In this document: piece by piece, positions 8,712-15,957 of the stretch
How the letters are laid out: each line of letters starts with the position of its first letter
Numbering within the stretch: the stretch's first letter is position 1
From: JADZAI01 sp964390465
Lineage (GTDB): Bacteria; Pseudomonadota; Alphaproteobacteria; Micropepsales; Micropepsaceae
Length of the DNA stretch: 25,412 bases
Direction: 5' to 3'
Assembly (NCBI GenBank): GCA_964390465.1
Contig: CAYMIJ010000025.1
Location: forward strand, 1-25,412
Translations under genes and position numbers: made by a program
Notes under the pieces: model-generated
Told to the model about the DNA's origin: nothing
Databases searched by the model: none
Seen by the model: the letters and a program-made list of their open reading frames with translations, nothing else

Positions 8712-8729
8712 GCCGCCTATCGTGGCGGC
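8712..8729 (+). promoter_or_regulatory. Hairpin in the leader of the MOSC gene
   Basis: GCCGCC (8712-8717), loop TATCGT, GGCGGC (8724-8729): a perfect 6-bp stem that ends 15 bases before the start codon, just 5' of the G-rich ribosome site. No T-run follows, so it is not a terminator. A role is unproven. Confidence 0.3.
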
Positions 8730-8744
8730 ACAAACGGGGGATTC

Positions 8745-9509
8745 ATGACGTCAGCCAGACTTGAAGCCATTTACCGCTATCCCGTCAAAGGCCTCTCGCC
8801 TGAGGCGTTGGATCATGTCGAGCTGACCAAAGGAAATCTCCTGCCGGGGGATCGCGCCTTTGCCATCGAACAGGGTGCGCCGGTCTTTGACCCCGATGCG
8901 CCCAAATATCAGCCCAAGACGAAATATCTGATGCTGATGCGTGATGAGAAACTGGCCCAGCTGGAAACCTCTTACGATGAAGGAAGCCAGTCACTTGTCA
9001 TTGCACGGAATGGAAAGCAGGTCGCGCGCGGTCAGTTGAACACGCCGGTTGGGCGCGGGATCATCGAACATTTCTTCGCCGCCTTTATGGGCTCATCGCT
9101 GCCCGGCAAGCCGCGTGTTGTCTATGGCGGCGACCATGCATTCACCGACATTGCGGCCAGACACGTCTCGCTGATCAATCTTGCCAGCGTGCGCGACATT
9201 GAGCGTGTGACGGGCAGACAGATCGATCCCATGCGGTTTCGTGGCAATTTTCTGGTTGATGGACTTGAGCCATGGGCTGAGAAAAACTGGATCGGCAAGG
9301 ACATTGTGATCGGCAACGTGCGTCTCAGAGGCCGCAAGGGTATCGTGCGCTGTGCTGCGACCAATGTGAATCTGCAGACAGCCGAACGCGACATCAACCT
9401 GCCGCAATTACTTCTGACGTCTTTCGGCGAGAATATCTGCGGGCTGTATCTGGAAGTGATGGAAAGCGGCTCGGTACTGATTGGTGATGATGTGGCAATA
9501 CAGGCTTGA
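8745..9509 (+). CDS. MOSC domain protein (MOSC N-terminal beta-barrel plus MOSC)
   Basis: A 254-residue protein with an N-terminal MOSC_N beta barrel (LEAIYRYPVKGLSPEAL, residues 6-22) and a MOSC sulphur-carrier domain. The presumed catalytic cysteine is C203 in RCAATNVN, and the NFLVDG and EPWAE segments of the family are present. MOSC proteins bind molybdenum cofactor or carry sulphur in metal-sulphur chemistry; members of this cytosolic type are often linked to Moco-dependent reduction of N-hydroxylated compounds, but the actual substrate here is unknown. The ATG at 8745 has a GGGGG site 4 bases upstream, and the start follows a 6-bp hairpin (8712-8729). It is divergent from clpB and ends 11 bp before the next gene, with which it probably forms an operon. 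Confidence 0.88.
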   Translation: MTSARLEAIYRYPVKGLSPEALDHVELTKGNLLPGDRAFAIEQGAPVFDPDAPKYQPKTKYLMLMRDEKLAQLETSYDEGSQSLVIARNGKQVARGQLNTPVGRGIIEHFFAAFMGSSLPGKPRVVYGGDHAFTDIAARHVSLINLASVRDIERVTGRQIDPMRFRGNFLVDGLEPWAEKNWIGKDIVIGNVRLRGRKGIVRCAATNVNLQTAERDINLPQLLLTSFGENICGLYLEVMESGSVLIGDDVAIQA

Positions 9510-9520
9510 TGGAGGGGTGC

Positions 9521-11224
9521 ATGCGGTGGGTGCTGATATGTCTTGTTTTCTTGCTCGCGGGCACGTCCCGCGCGGATGCGGTAGCAGACTGTAACAGCGC
9601 GTCGTTCAAGTCCGGTGCCCAGGTGGTGCCGACATTCAAATGCGTGGAAATCGCGCGTGAATCAGAAACGGGCAATGGCGAGACCTTCACCATCAGGGCT
9701 ATCCGCGATGCCAACACCGATGCCCAGCAGGTATCGCAATACGGGACTGAAGCCGTTGGCGCTGCGGCCAATGCGATATCGGTCTATGCATCCATGGCCG
9801 GGACGTTCGGTTTCGAGTTCGGCCACGTCACGATCGTCATGCTTGATCCCACCGCCAGCATGTCGAACATGACACTTGAAGAACTCCGAGGCGTGTTTGC
9901 GGATGCCAATGTGTCGGCATTGCCGCGCGAATGTATCATCCGCATGAACATTCCGCTTCTGGATCGTGCCTCGAATGATTTTCTGCACGCGGTCATGGCG
10001 CATGAGGTTTTCCACTGCGTGCAGGGCTGGAGCTTTTGGCAATCTCGACACGGCGCGAGATTTTCCGCGGATCACTGGTGGGTCGAAGGCACGGCTGTGT
10101 TCTTCGCTGATCTTGTGCGCAATGAGGCTGACGCGATGGCCGGCCTCGGTAACGGGTTTGTCACGACGATTGAGCAGAAACCACTGACCCAGCAGCCTTA
10201 CACAAGCGTCGTGTTCTTCGGCTGGCTGTGGGCGCAGGGCCAGGACAAGATGGCGGCCTTCTTCAAGGCATTGCCACAGGAAGACGGCGAAGACGCACAG
10301 ATGCGCGCTGTCCTTAAGGTCGTTGATGAAGACGCTCTGCAGAAATTTGCGCAGGACGTGATCGACGGAAAAGTCACCATGCCGAATGGTTACACTTTTC
10401 CAGCGCCTCCCCCGCAGGTTGAAACCATCCTGTTCGATGGCGATCAGGTGCAGACGATGCTTAAAACCAAGCCGTTCACGATAACGCGTGTCGGGCTGCA
10501 ATTCACAAACGGCACGTACTCCGCTTATGCAGGCGGCGACAGCTTTTTCAAACGCGAGCAGCAGGGCGGGCCGTGGTCAGAGCTTGATCCGTCTGAGAAA
10601 ATCAAGGGCGATGATTGCAAGGACGTGCGCATGCTGGTCGCCGCACGTTTTATTACCAGCATCATGGGCGGTGACGTCATGTTGACGGGTAGTCGCCTCT
10701 CGCCGTGCTTTGAATGCGTCAAGCTGCCCAAGATGGACAAGTGTCTGATTGGCAAGTGGCGGCTTTCCAACGAGGCGCTTCTGTCATTCCTGAATGCCGC
10801 CGTCACGAACAAGAAGATGGCGAATTACAGCGGGGTCGGCGGCACCAGTATTGTCTCCTTCGATGAGAACGGCACGGCTCAGCTGATACTTGAGGATTTT
10901 CGCATTGGCGCCGAGGTCAATATGGAAGAAGGCAGCCAGGATGTCGTTCTGATCAACATCGAAGGCTCTGGCATCGATTCAGGCCAATGGAGCACGGATG
11001 ATGGCGGAAACATCAATTACTGCCCGATAGACAGCAGCATCGCTTTTTCGGTGCGAACCGAACTGCCCAACGGCTTCGTCAACACAGCCACTCAAAACGG
11101 CATGATGGATGTTGCGCGATGGGGTTATACCTGCCTCGGTAGTGATCTGGTGATGCAGTATACCGGGCCGATATCCTTGCCGCCTGACGTGGCGCCGCGC
11201 TGGCAACTGACACGGATTCCATGA
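9521..11224 (+). CDS. Exported HExxH metallopeptidase-like protein with lipocalin-like C-terminal domain
   Basis: I do not recognise a named family. The 567-residue product starts with a signal peptide (MRWVLICLVFLLAGTSRADA) and is then Cys-rich. Residues 161-165 are HEVFH inside an AHEVFHCVQG helix, and E189 in WWVEGTAVFFADL fits the third zinc ligand of a gluzincin-type metallopeptidase. Between these and the C terminus lies a beta-rich linker. From about residue 405 (CLIGKWRLS) a second domain shows the pattern of a lipocalin-like fold: a G-x-W strand, GGTSIVSFDENGTAQLIL, and a closing C-x-G-x-x-L-V-M-Q-Y strand. The ATG at 9521 is supported by GGAGGGG 3 bases upstream and by the signal peptide. 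It lies 11 bp behind the MOSC gene. Exported zinc peptidase activity is an inference; the target is unknown. Confidence 0.72.
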   Translation: MRWVLICLVFLLAGTSRADAVADCNSASFKSGAQVVPTFKCVEIARESETGNGETFTIRAIRDANTDAQQVSQYGTEAVGAAANAISVYASMAGTFGFEFGHVTIVMLDPTASMSNMTLEELRGVFADANVSALPRECIIRMNIPLLDRASNDFLHAVMAHEVFHCVQGWSFWQSRHGARFSADHWWVEGTAVFFADLVRNEADAMAGLGNGFVTTIEQKPLTQQPYTSVVFFGWLWAQGQDKMAAFFKALPQEDGEDAQMRAVLKVVDEDALQKFAQDVIDGKVTMPNGYTFPAPPPQVETILFDGDQVQTMLKTKPFTITRVGLQFTNGTYSAYAGGDSFFKREQQGGPWSELDPSEKIKGDDCKDVRMLVAARFITSIMGGDVMLTGSRLSPCFECVKLPKMDKCLIGKWRLSNEALLSFLNAAVTNKKMANYSGVGGTSIVSFDENGTAQLILEDFRIGAEVNMEEGSQDVVLINIEGSGIDSGQWSTDDGGNINYCPIDSSIAFSVRTELPNGFVNTATQNGMMDVARWGYTCLGSDLVMQYTGPISLPPDVAPRWQLTRIP

Positions 11225-11270
11225 GGATCGACCTGGAACCAGAAACCCTCTGACGCGTTCATCAGGCAAG

Positions 11271-11288
11271 CGCGAGCGAAAACTCGCG
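11271..11288 (+). other. Hairpin downstream of the metallopeptidase gene
   Basis: CGCGAG (11271-11276), loop CGAAAA, CTCGCG (11283-11288), 47 bp after the stop codon. No U-tract follows, so it may be a processing or stabilising structure, or a weak terminator. The rest of 11225-11378 holds only the palindrome listed separately and a probable promoter I cannot resolve. Confidence 0.35.
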
Positions 11289-11294
11289 GTATCA

Positions 11295-11307
11295 ATGGAT
11301 CATCCAT
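11295..11307. promoter_or_regulatory. Operator-like palindrome upstream of the DUF883-like gene
   Basis: ATGGAT-C-ATCCAT, a perfect 6-1-6 inverted repeat about 70 bp before the start codon at 11379. The position would suit a regulator site, but I see no matching known motif and no second copy nearby. Confidence 0.25.
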
Positions 11308-11378
11308 AGCGCTCGCCGTGCATGATCCGAGCTAGGTCACAGCCATCATTGCGCAGCTTGTGCGCAGAGGGGAAAACC

Positions 11379-11579
11379 ATGTCTGATATTTCAGTTGCGG
11401 CACCTTATGCTGCGCGCTTGGAAGTCAACCCAGCCGCGCGCCTTCAGAGCGAGTCCGCTGAGAGCTTTCTCGAACGCAAAGTCGCCGAAGCGCGTGAGGC
11501 AGTCCGTGAAGAACCGATCAAGATGATGGCGCTGGCGGCAGTCAGTGGCATGGTCCTGGGCGCGCTGCTGGTCCGCTGA
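11379..11579 (+). CDS. Small DUF883/ElaB-like membrane-anchored protein
   Basis: A 66-residue protein: a polar, charged amphipathic N-terminal half (SESAESFLERKVAEAREAVR), then EEPIKMMALAAVSGMVLGAL as a single C-terminal transmembrane helix ending in LVR. This layout, with 'R-E-x-P' just before the helix and a glycine-rich helix with a terminal Arg, is that of the ElaB/YqjD/DUF883 group. In E. coli those proteins are stationary-phase, tail-anchored and ribosome-associated. The family call is from layout, not from a search. The ATG at 11379 follows an AGAGGGG site 6 bases upstream; the open frame to 11322 has no good site. It ends at a bidirectional terminator shared with the convergent DUF4167 gene. 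Confidence 0.7.
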   Translation: MSDISVAAPYAARLEVNPAARLQSESAESFLERKVAEAREAVREEPIKMMALAAVSGMVLGALLVR

Positions 11580-11593
11580 CCACGCGATAAATA

Positions 11594-11623
11594 AAAGGCG
11601 GCGAACATGGGTTCGCCGCCTTT
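11594..11623. terminator. Bidirectional intrinsic terminator
   Basis: AAAGGCGGCGAAC (11594-11606), loop ATGG, GTTCGCCGCCTTT (11611-11623): a perfect 13-bp stem between the DUF883-like gene (plus) and the DUF4167 gene (minus). It can end both transcripts, including the long rodZ-to-DUF4167 operon. Confidence 0.88.
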
Positions 11624-11648
11624 GCATTTATGAAGCGATGCCCGCGCT

Positions 11649-12149
11649 TCAGACCATCGGCTGTTCTTCGTCGGCCATGGGCTGACGCTGTGGCTGGCGA
11701 ATGGCTTCAACCGTCGCGCCTTCAGGCTCACGGGTTTCGATGGCCTCGGGCGATGACATGGGCTGGCCATTTTCATTGGTCATGCCATCACCGTTTCCGT
11801 TCCCGCCATTGCCATGACGGTGCTGGTTGGCCGCATGCTGCTCGCGCTGCTGCTGGCTCATGGCGGCCTGTGCAGCGGCGATGATGCGGAAATAGTGTTC
11901 GGCGTGCTGCAGATAGCTTTCCGCCATTACACGGTCGCCCGATGAGTTGGCGTCGCGGGCAAGCTGAAGATATTTCTCATACACGTGCTGGGCGTTGCCG
12001 CGCACTTTCACGTCGGGGCCGGTCGATTCAAAACTGCGGTGCAGAATGTTCTGCGGCTTGTTGTGGTTGTTGTGACCACCGCCGCCCCCGTTATTGTTCC
12101 GGTTCCGGCCGCGGCGCTTGCCGCCAAAATTACCTTGCTGAGGCCTCAT
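11649..12149 (-). CDS. DUF4167 domain protein
   Basis: A 166-residue alphaproteobacterial protein. A very basic, Asn/Gly/His-rich N terminus (MRPQQGNFGGKRRGRNRNNN, then runs of Gly and His-Asn) is followed by the conserved core KPQNILHRSFESTGPDVKVRG (residues 31-51) and a helical segment NAQHVYEKYLQLARDANSSGD...AESYLQHAEHYFRI, then a low-complexity acidic tail. The composition suggests nucleic-acid binding, but no function is established. The ATG at 12149 is followed by the conserved N terminus, and GAGGAG lies about 11 bases upstream. It is the last gene of the minus-strand rodZ-ispG-prfA-prmC series. Codons 1-56 and the 5' flank are duplicated immediately upstream. Confidence 0.92.
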   Translation of the reverse strand: MRPQQGNFGGKRRGRNRNNNGGGGGHNNHNKPQNILHRSFESTGPDVKVRGNAQHVYEKYLQLARDANSSGDRVMAESYLQHAEHYFRIIAAAQAAMSQQQREQHAANQHRHGNGGNGNGDGMTNENGQPMSSPEAIETREPEGATVEAIRQPQRQPMADEEQPMV

Positions 12150-12448
12150 GCGAAGGCTCTCTCCTCTTTCGTTACAATCAGGGCGCGCCGCCTGGCTTTC
12201 AACCCACAACCAGACGCATTTGACAGCGTGTGGCGATGTGAAGACCCGTTTCAGCGACGGTGGCGCTTCGTTCGGCTGAATGTTTTGCGCGGCGTGTCCT
12301 TGCGGTTTTAAACCCGGAACGCAGCCAGTCAGCCTTTCCCCTGCTCTTTAGATAACCGGTCCCGGGCCGGGCTCCAAATGGAATTTTGACCCCGCCATTA
12401 AGGTTTACGCGGATGCCGGGCGATCACGACCCGCGCTTCGCCTGCAAG
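11982..12448. repeat. Direct tandem repeat, unit 1 (467 bp)
   Basis: Unit 1 of a head-to-tail duplication. It carries codons 1-56 of the intact DUF4167 gene, the full 248-bp upstream region, and a copy of the last 16 codons plus stop of prmC. It differs from unit 2 at two positions, C12393 versus T12860 and C12439 versus T12906. Confidence 0.98.
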
Positions 12449-12616
12449 CACGTGCTGGGCGTTGCCGCGCACTTTCACGTCGGGGCCGGTCGATTCAAAA
12501 CTGCGGTGCAGAATGTTCTGCGGCTTGTTGTGGTTGTTGTGACCACCGCCGCCCCCGTTATTGTTCCGGTTCCGGCCGCGGCGCTTGCCGCCAAAATTAC
12601 CTTGCTGAGGCCTCAT
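12398..12616 (-). CDS. Chimeric ORF: DUF4167 N-terminal part joined in frame to PrmC C-terminal tail
   Basis: A 72-residue ORF made by the tandem duplication. Residues 1-56 equal those of the intact DUF4167 protein (basic Asn/Gly-rich arm plus the KPQNILHRSF core), and residues 57-72 are the PrmC tail LAGEARVVIARHPRKP. The helical half of DUF4167 is missing. The ribosome site and the complete 5' region are identical to those of the intact gene, so it should be expressed if that region contains the promoter. The PrmC-derived part has Glu where the intact PrmC tail has Lys (AGEAR versus AGKAR). It may be a dead by-product, or a short basic peptide that competes with full-length DUF4167. A longer in-frame ATG at 12676 exists but is not supported by a ribosome site. 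Confidence 0.6.
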   Translation of the reverse strand: MRPQQGNFGGKRRGRNRNNNGGGGGHNNHNKPQNILHRSFESTGPDVKVRGNAQHVLAGEARVVIARHPRKP

Positions 12617-12915
12617 GCGAAGGCTCTCTCCTCTTTCGTTACAATCAGGGCGCGCCGCCTGGCTTTCAACCCACAACCAGACGCATTTGACAGCGTGTGG
12701 CGATGTGAAGACCCGTTTCAGCGACGGTGGCGCTTCGTTCGGCTGAATGTTTTGCGCGGCGTGTCCTTGCGGTTTTAAACCCGGAACGCAGCCAGTCAGC
12801 CTTTCCCCTGCTCTTTAGATAACCGGTCCCGGGCCGGGCTCCAAATGGAATTTTGACCCTGCCATTAAGGTTTACGCGGATGCCGGGCGATCACGACCCG
12901 CGCTTTGCCTGCAAG
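12449..12915. repeat. Direct tandem repeat, unit 2 (467 bp)
   Basis: Unit 2 abuts unit 1 with no spacer. It carries a second copy of DUF4167 codons 1-56, the 248-bp intergenic region, and the true 3' end of prmC. Identity to unit 1 is 465/467. No microhomology is apparent at the 12448/12449 junction when compared with the two outer boundaries (11981/11982 and 12915/12916). Confidence 0.98.
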
Positions 12916-13707
12916 ATCATGCCGGATGTCTGTGTCGCTCAGTCCTGCTGCTGCAAATATGGCGGCCACGTCTGGGGCCTGACCCAGCCCGACTTCCGCA
13001 AGAAGTGCCCCGCCAGGATTGAGCCGGGCAGGGGCCAATGTGGCAATGGCGCGGTAAGCCGCCAGCCCGTCTGGCCCGCCATCCAGCGCCAGATGCGGCT
13101 CGAAGTCCCGCACATCTGGCTCAAGGCCCGCAATGTCAGCAGACGGAATATAGGGTGGGTTGGAGACAATCAGGTCGAACGAGCCGCTGACATGGCTCCA
13201 CCAGCTTGAGATCGCAAAACGTGCCCGAATGCCAACGCCAGCACGCAGGGCATTGCGCTCGGCGATGGACAGGGCCTCACGGCTGACGTCAACGCCCTGG
13301 CCTGTGGCATTGGGGAGTTCGCTGAGCAGTGCGATCAAGATCGCACCTGTGCCTGTGCCAAGGTCCAGAATATCCAGCGGCGCGCGCCTGTCGCCCACAT
13401 GTGCAAGCGCGGCATCGATCAGGGTTTCCGTGTCGGGGCGCGGGATCAGCGTGGCGGGCGTCACCTCAAGGTCCAGTGTCCAGAAGCCGCGAGTACCGGT
13501 GATATAGGCGAACGGCTCATGCCGTACGCGGCGGTCCACCATGCGGTGAAACTGCGCGGCCTGTTCGGGCCGCACCGTCTGCGCCATCAATTTGGCAGGC
13601 GCGCACATCAGAATGTGGGCGAGCAGCAGTTTTGCCTCGCGCTGCGGATTCTCGATGCCAGCATCGCCAAGTACCGCCGCCGCGTTCGCGAGCAGGGCAC
13701 GCGTCAT
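12865..13707 (-). CDS. prmC: Peptide chain release factor N5-glutamine methyltransferase PrmC
   Basis: SAM-dependent methyltransferase that methylates the Gln of the GGQ motif in release factors, increasing termination efficiency. The 280-residue length is normal. The N-terminal helical domain (about 1-75) is followed by the Rossmann domain with IPRPDTE (88-94), DLGTGTGAI (115-123) and the catalytic NPPY (183-186). Its start overlaps the stop of prfA by 4 bp (ATGA), so substrate and modifier are translationally coupled. The last 16 codons lie inside repeat unit 2; the gene itself is intact and keeps Lys in AGKARVV. Confidence 0.97.
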   Translation of the reverse strand: MTRALLANAAAVLGDAGIENPQREAKLLLAHILMCAPAKLMAQTVRPEQAAQFHRMVDRRVRHEPFAYITGTRGFWTLDLEVTPATLIPRPDTETLIDAALAHVGDRRAPLDILDLGTGTGAILIALLSELPNATGQGVDVSREALSIAERNALRAGVGIRARFAISSWWSHVSGSFDLIVSNPPYIPSADIAGLEPDVRDFEPHLALDGGPDGLAAYRAIATLAPARLNPGGALLAEVGLGQAPDVAAIFAAAGLSDTDIRHDLAGKARVVIARHPRKP

Positions 13708-14774
13708 GACAACCCGTCGTCCAGCGCTGCCAGCTTCTTCGCCTGATCCTCGGCCATCAGGGCGTCGATCACCTCACCCAGATCATCTCCCGCGACGATG
13801 CGGTCCAGCTTGTAGAGCGTCAGGTTGATACGGTGGTCGGTGAGACGGCCTTGCGGGAAATTATAGGTGCGGATGCGCTCTGAACGATCACCGGAGCCTA
13901 CCTGATCCTTGCGGTCGGCGGCGCGTGCGCTGTCCACGCGCGTGCGCTCGGCATCATAGAGGCGGGCTTTGAGCATTTTCATCGCCCGCGCCTTGTTCTT
14001 GTGCTGTGACTTTTCTTCCTGCGATGCAGCGACCACACCCGTTGGGATATGGGTGATGCGCACGGCGGACTCGGTCTTGTTCACATGCTGCCCGCCAGCA
14101 CCAGAGGCCCGATAGACATCGATGCGCAGGTCGGCGTCCCTAATGTCGATTTCCACATCCTCGGCCTCAGGCAGAACGGCGACAGTGGCGGCCGATGTGT
14201 GGATGCGGCCCTGTGCCTCGGTTTCGGGCACGCGCTGCACACGGTGCACGCCGCTTTCAAACTTCAGTTTTGCAAATACCCCGGCCCCCTCAATGCCAAG
14301 CACGGCTTCTTTCACGCCGCCAAGGTCGCTCTCGGAAATGGAAAGCAGCTCGGCCCGCCAGCCCTGCAACTGCGCATAGCGGCGATACATGGCCATGAGG
14401 TCACCGGCGAACAGCGCCGCTTCATCACCGCCGGTTCCGGCCCTTATTTCCAGAATGGCGCTGCCTTCATCTGCTGCATCGCGCGGGATGAGCAGCAGTT
14501 TCAGCGCCCGCTCAAGCTCCGGAACGCGTTCTTTCACGACGGCCAGTTCGTCGCGGGCGAGTGCCGCCATGTCGGGGTCGGCATCGGTTGCCATGGCTTC
14601 CAGCGATGCGCGCTCGGTTTCGGCCGCGCGATACTCAGCCAAAGCCTCAGCGACCGGCCTCAGTTGCGCGCGTTCCTTCGCCAGCCTGACGAGATCGCCA
14701 TGACCAGCTGCAAGTTGCGCCTCGATTTCCTCGAAGCGTGCGGCGATGCGATCAATTTGCTGTGTGGGAAGCAT
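13704..14774 (-). CDS. prfA: Peptide chain release factor 1
   Basis: RF1, which reads UAA and UAG stops and triggers peptide release. The 356-residue length is normal. Visible are the acidic helical N-terminal domain, RAGTGGDEAALFAGDL (111-126), the stop-codon-reading tripeptide PET (183-185, the PxT form that marks RF1 rather than RF2's SPF) and GAGGQHVNKT (225-234) with the catalytic GGQ at 227-229. The ATG at 14774 gives the standard N terminus; the frame is open to 14927, but that stretch overlaps ispG. No strong ribosome site is visible, and translation may be coupled to ispG, which ends 31 bp upstream. The prmC start overlaps its stop. Confidence 0.97.
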   Translation of the reverse strand: MLPTQQIDRIAARFEEIEAQLAAGHGDLVRLAKERAQLRPVAEALAEYRAAETERASLEAMATDADPDMAALARDELAVVKERVPELERALKLLLIPRDAADEGSAILEIRAGTGGDEAALFAGDLMAMYRRYAQLQGWRAELLSISESDLGGVKEAVLGIEGAGVFAKLKFESGVHRVQRVPETEAQGRIHTSAATVAVLPEAEDVEIDIRDADLRIDVYRASGAGGQHVNKTESAVRITHIPTGVVAASQEEKSQHKNKARAMKMLKARLYDAERTRVDSARAADRKDQVGSGDRSERIRTYNFPQGRLTDHRINLTLYKLDRIVAGDDLGEVIDALMAEDQAKKLAALDDGLS

Positions 14775-14805
14775 GGGGCGGTTTAGCGGCTGAATCAGTT
14801 GGGCG

Positions 14806-15951
14806 CTACTCAGCGGCCTCAGATTTGGCCCCGCGCGATGCCTCGATATCGGCCGCGTGTTTCTCGCACAGCGCGACAACATGCGCGACGAGGTCGTCAT
14901 TGGGCAGTTTGTAGGCCTGCTTGCCACCCAGATAGATCATGCCATGACCGCCGGTCTGTTTGCCGAGCGAGCCGCCGCCGGTGAAGCCGATATCGGTCTG
15001 GGTTGCTTCGCCTGGCCCGTTCACCACACAGCCGATGATCGAAAGGCTCATGGGCGTTGCGATGTGTTTCAGCCGTTCCTCAAGCAGTGCCACCGTTTTG
15101 ATCACATCAAACCCCTGACGGGCGCAGGATGGGCACGAGATGATGTTCACGCCGCGATGACGCAGGCCCAGCGATTTCAGAATGTCGAAGCCGACACGGA
15201 TTTCCTCGACCGGATCAGCAGACAGTGAAACGCGGATGGTGTCGCCGATTCCGGCCCACAGCAGCGAACCGATCCCGATGGAGGATTTCACCGTGCCCGG
15301 AATCATGCCGCCTGCTTCAGTGACGCCAATATGCAGCGGATAGTCGCAGGCCTCGGCCAGGCCATGATAGGCAGCGGCGGCGAGGAAGACATCCGATGCC
15401 TTCACCGAAATCTTGAATTCGCGAAAGTCGTTGTCTTCAAGGATGCGTGCATGGGCAAGAGCGCTTTCCACCATCGCTTCGGGGCACGGCTCGCCGTAAC
15501 GCTCCAGCAATTCAGGCTCAAGGCTTCCGGCATTGACGCCGATACGCATGGAACAGCCGTGATCTTTCGCGGCCTTCACGACATCGCGCACGCGTTCGGC
15601 TGAACCGATATTGCCGGGGTTGATGCGCAGGCATGCCGCGCCTGCTTCGGCGGCCTCGATGGCGCGGCGATAGTGAAAGTGGATGTCGGCGACGATCGGC
15701 ACACGCGCGGCCCGCACAATCGCCTTCAGGGCTCTGGTGGACTCCTCATCCGGCACCGAGATGCGCACGATGTCGGCGCCTGCCTCCTCAAGTGCCTTCA
15801 CCTGCGCAATCGTCGCAGCCACATCTGCGGTGATGGTGTTGGTCATCGACTGCACCGAAATGGGTGCATCGCCGCCCACTTCAACCGCGCCGACGCGTAT
15901 CTTGCGGCTGACGCGCCGCTGGATCTGGCGATAGGGCCGGATACTGCTCAT
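14806..15951 (-). CDS. ispG: 4-hydroxy-3-methylbut-2-enyl diphosphate synthase (flavodoxin)
   Basis: IspG (GcpE) of the MEP isoprenoid pathway, converting 2-C-methyl-D-erythritol 2,4-cyclodiphosphate to HMBPP with a [4Fe-4S] cluster. The product is 381 residues. The N-terminal TIM barrel starts at VGGDAPISVQSMTNT, and cluster ligands fall at the expected places: C273 and C276 in SCPSCAR, C308 in GCVVNGPGE, and E315 as the fourth ligand. This is the short bacterial form without the plant-type insertion. The ATG at 15951 is 6 bp behind the rodZ-like stop, so the two are co-transcribed; rodZ-ispG adjacency is seen across proteobacteria. Confidence 0.97.
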   Translation of the reverse strand: MSSIRPYRQIQRRVSRKIRVGAVEVGGDAPISVQSMTNTITADVAATIAQVKALEEAGADIVRISVPDEESTRALKAIVRAARVPIVADIHFHYRRAIEAAEAGAACLRINPGNIGSAERVRDVVKAAKDHGCSMRIGVNAGSLEPELLERYGEPCPEAMVESALAHARILEDNDFREFKISVKASDVFLAAAAYHGLAEACDYPLHIGVTEAGGMIPGTVKSSIGIGSLLWAGIGDTIRVSLSADPVEEIRVGFDILKSLGLRHRGVNIISCPSCARQGFDVIKTVALLEERLKHIATPMSLSIIGCVVNGPGEATQTDIGFTGGGSLGKQTGGHGMIYLGGKQAYKLPNDDLVAHVVALCEKHAADIEASRGAKSEAAE

Positions 15952-15957
15952 CGGCGA

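Noticed and set aside
9662..10501. A 279-codon open frame on the minus strand inside the metallopeptidase gene
   Set aside because: The plus-strand frame has a signal peptide, a ribosome site and an HExxH motif; the minus frame has none.
12359..12379. GC-rich partial palindrome (around CCCGGG) in the DUF4167/prmC gap considered as a terminator
   Set aside because: The stem is short and irregular and no U-tract follows on the minus strand.
11985..12778. Two near-identical plus-strand open frames (108 and 130 codons) in the duplicated region, looking like a paralogous pair
   Set aside because: They duplicate only because the DNA is duplicated; both are antisense to DUF4167 and its leader and lack ribosome sites.
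11982..12915. The repeat considered as an insertion sequence or integrated element
   Set aside because: No inverted ends, no transposase, no target-site duplication, and both boundaries fall inside ordinary genes.
14049..14786. A 245-codon open frame on the plus strand opposite prfA
   Set aside because: Antisense to RF1, including its GGQ-proximal and N-terminal regions; no independent motif.
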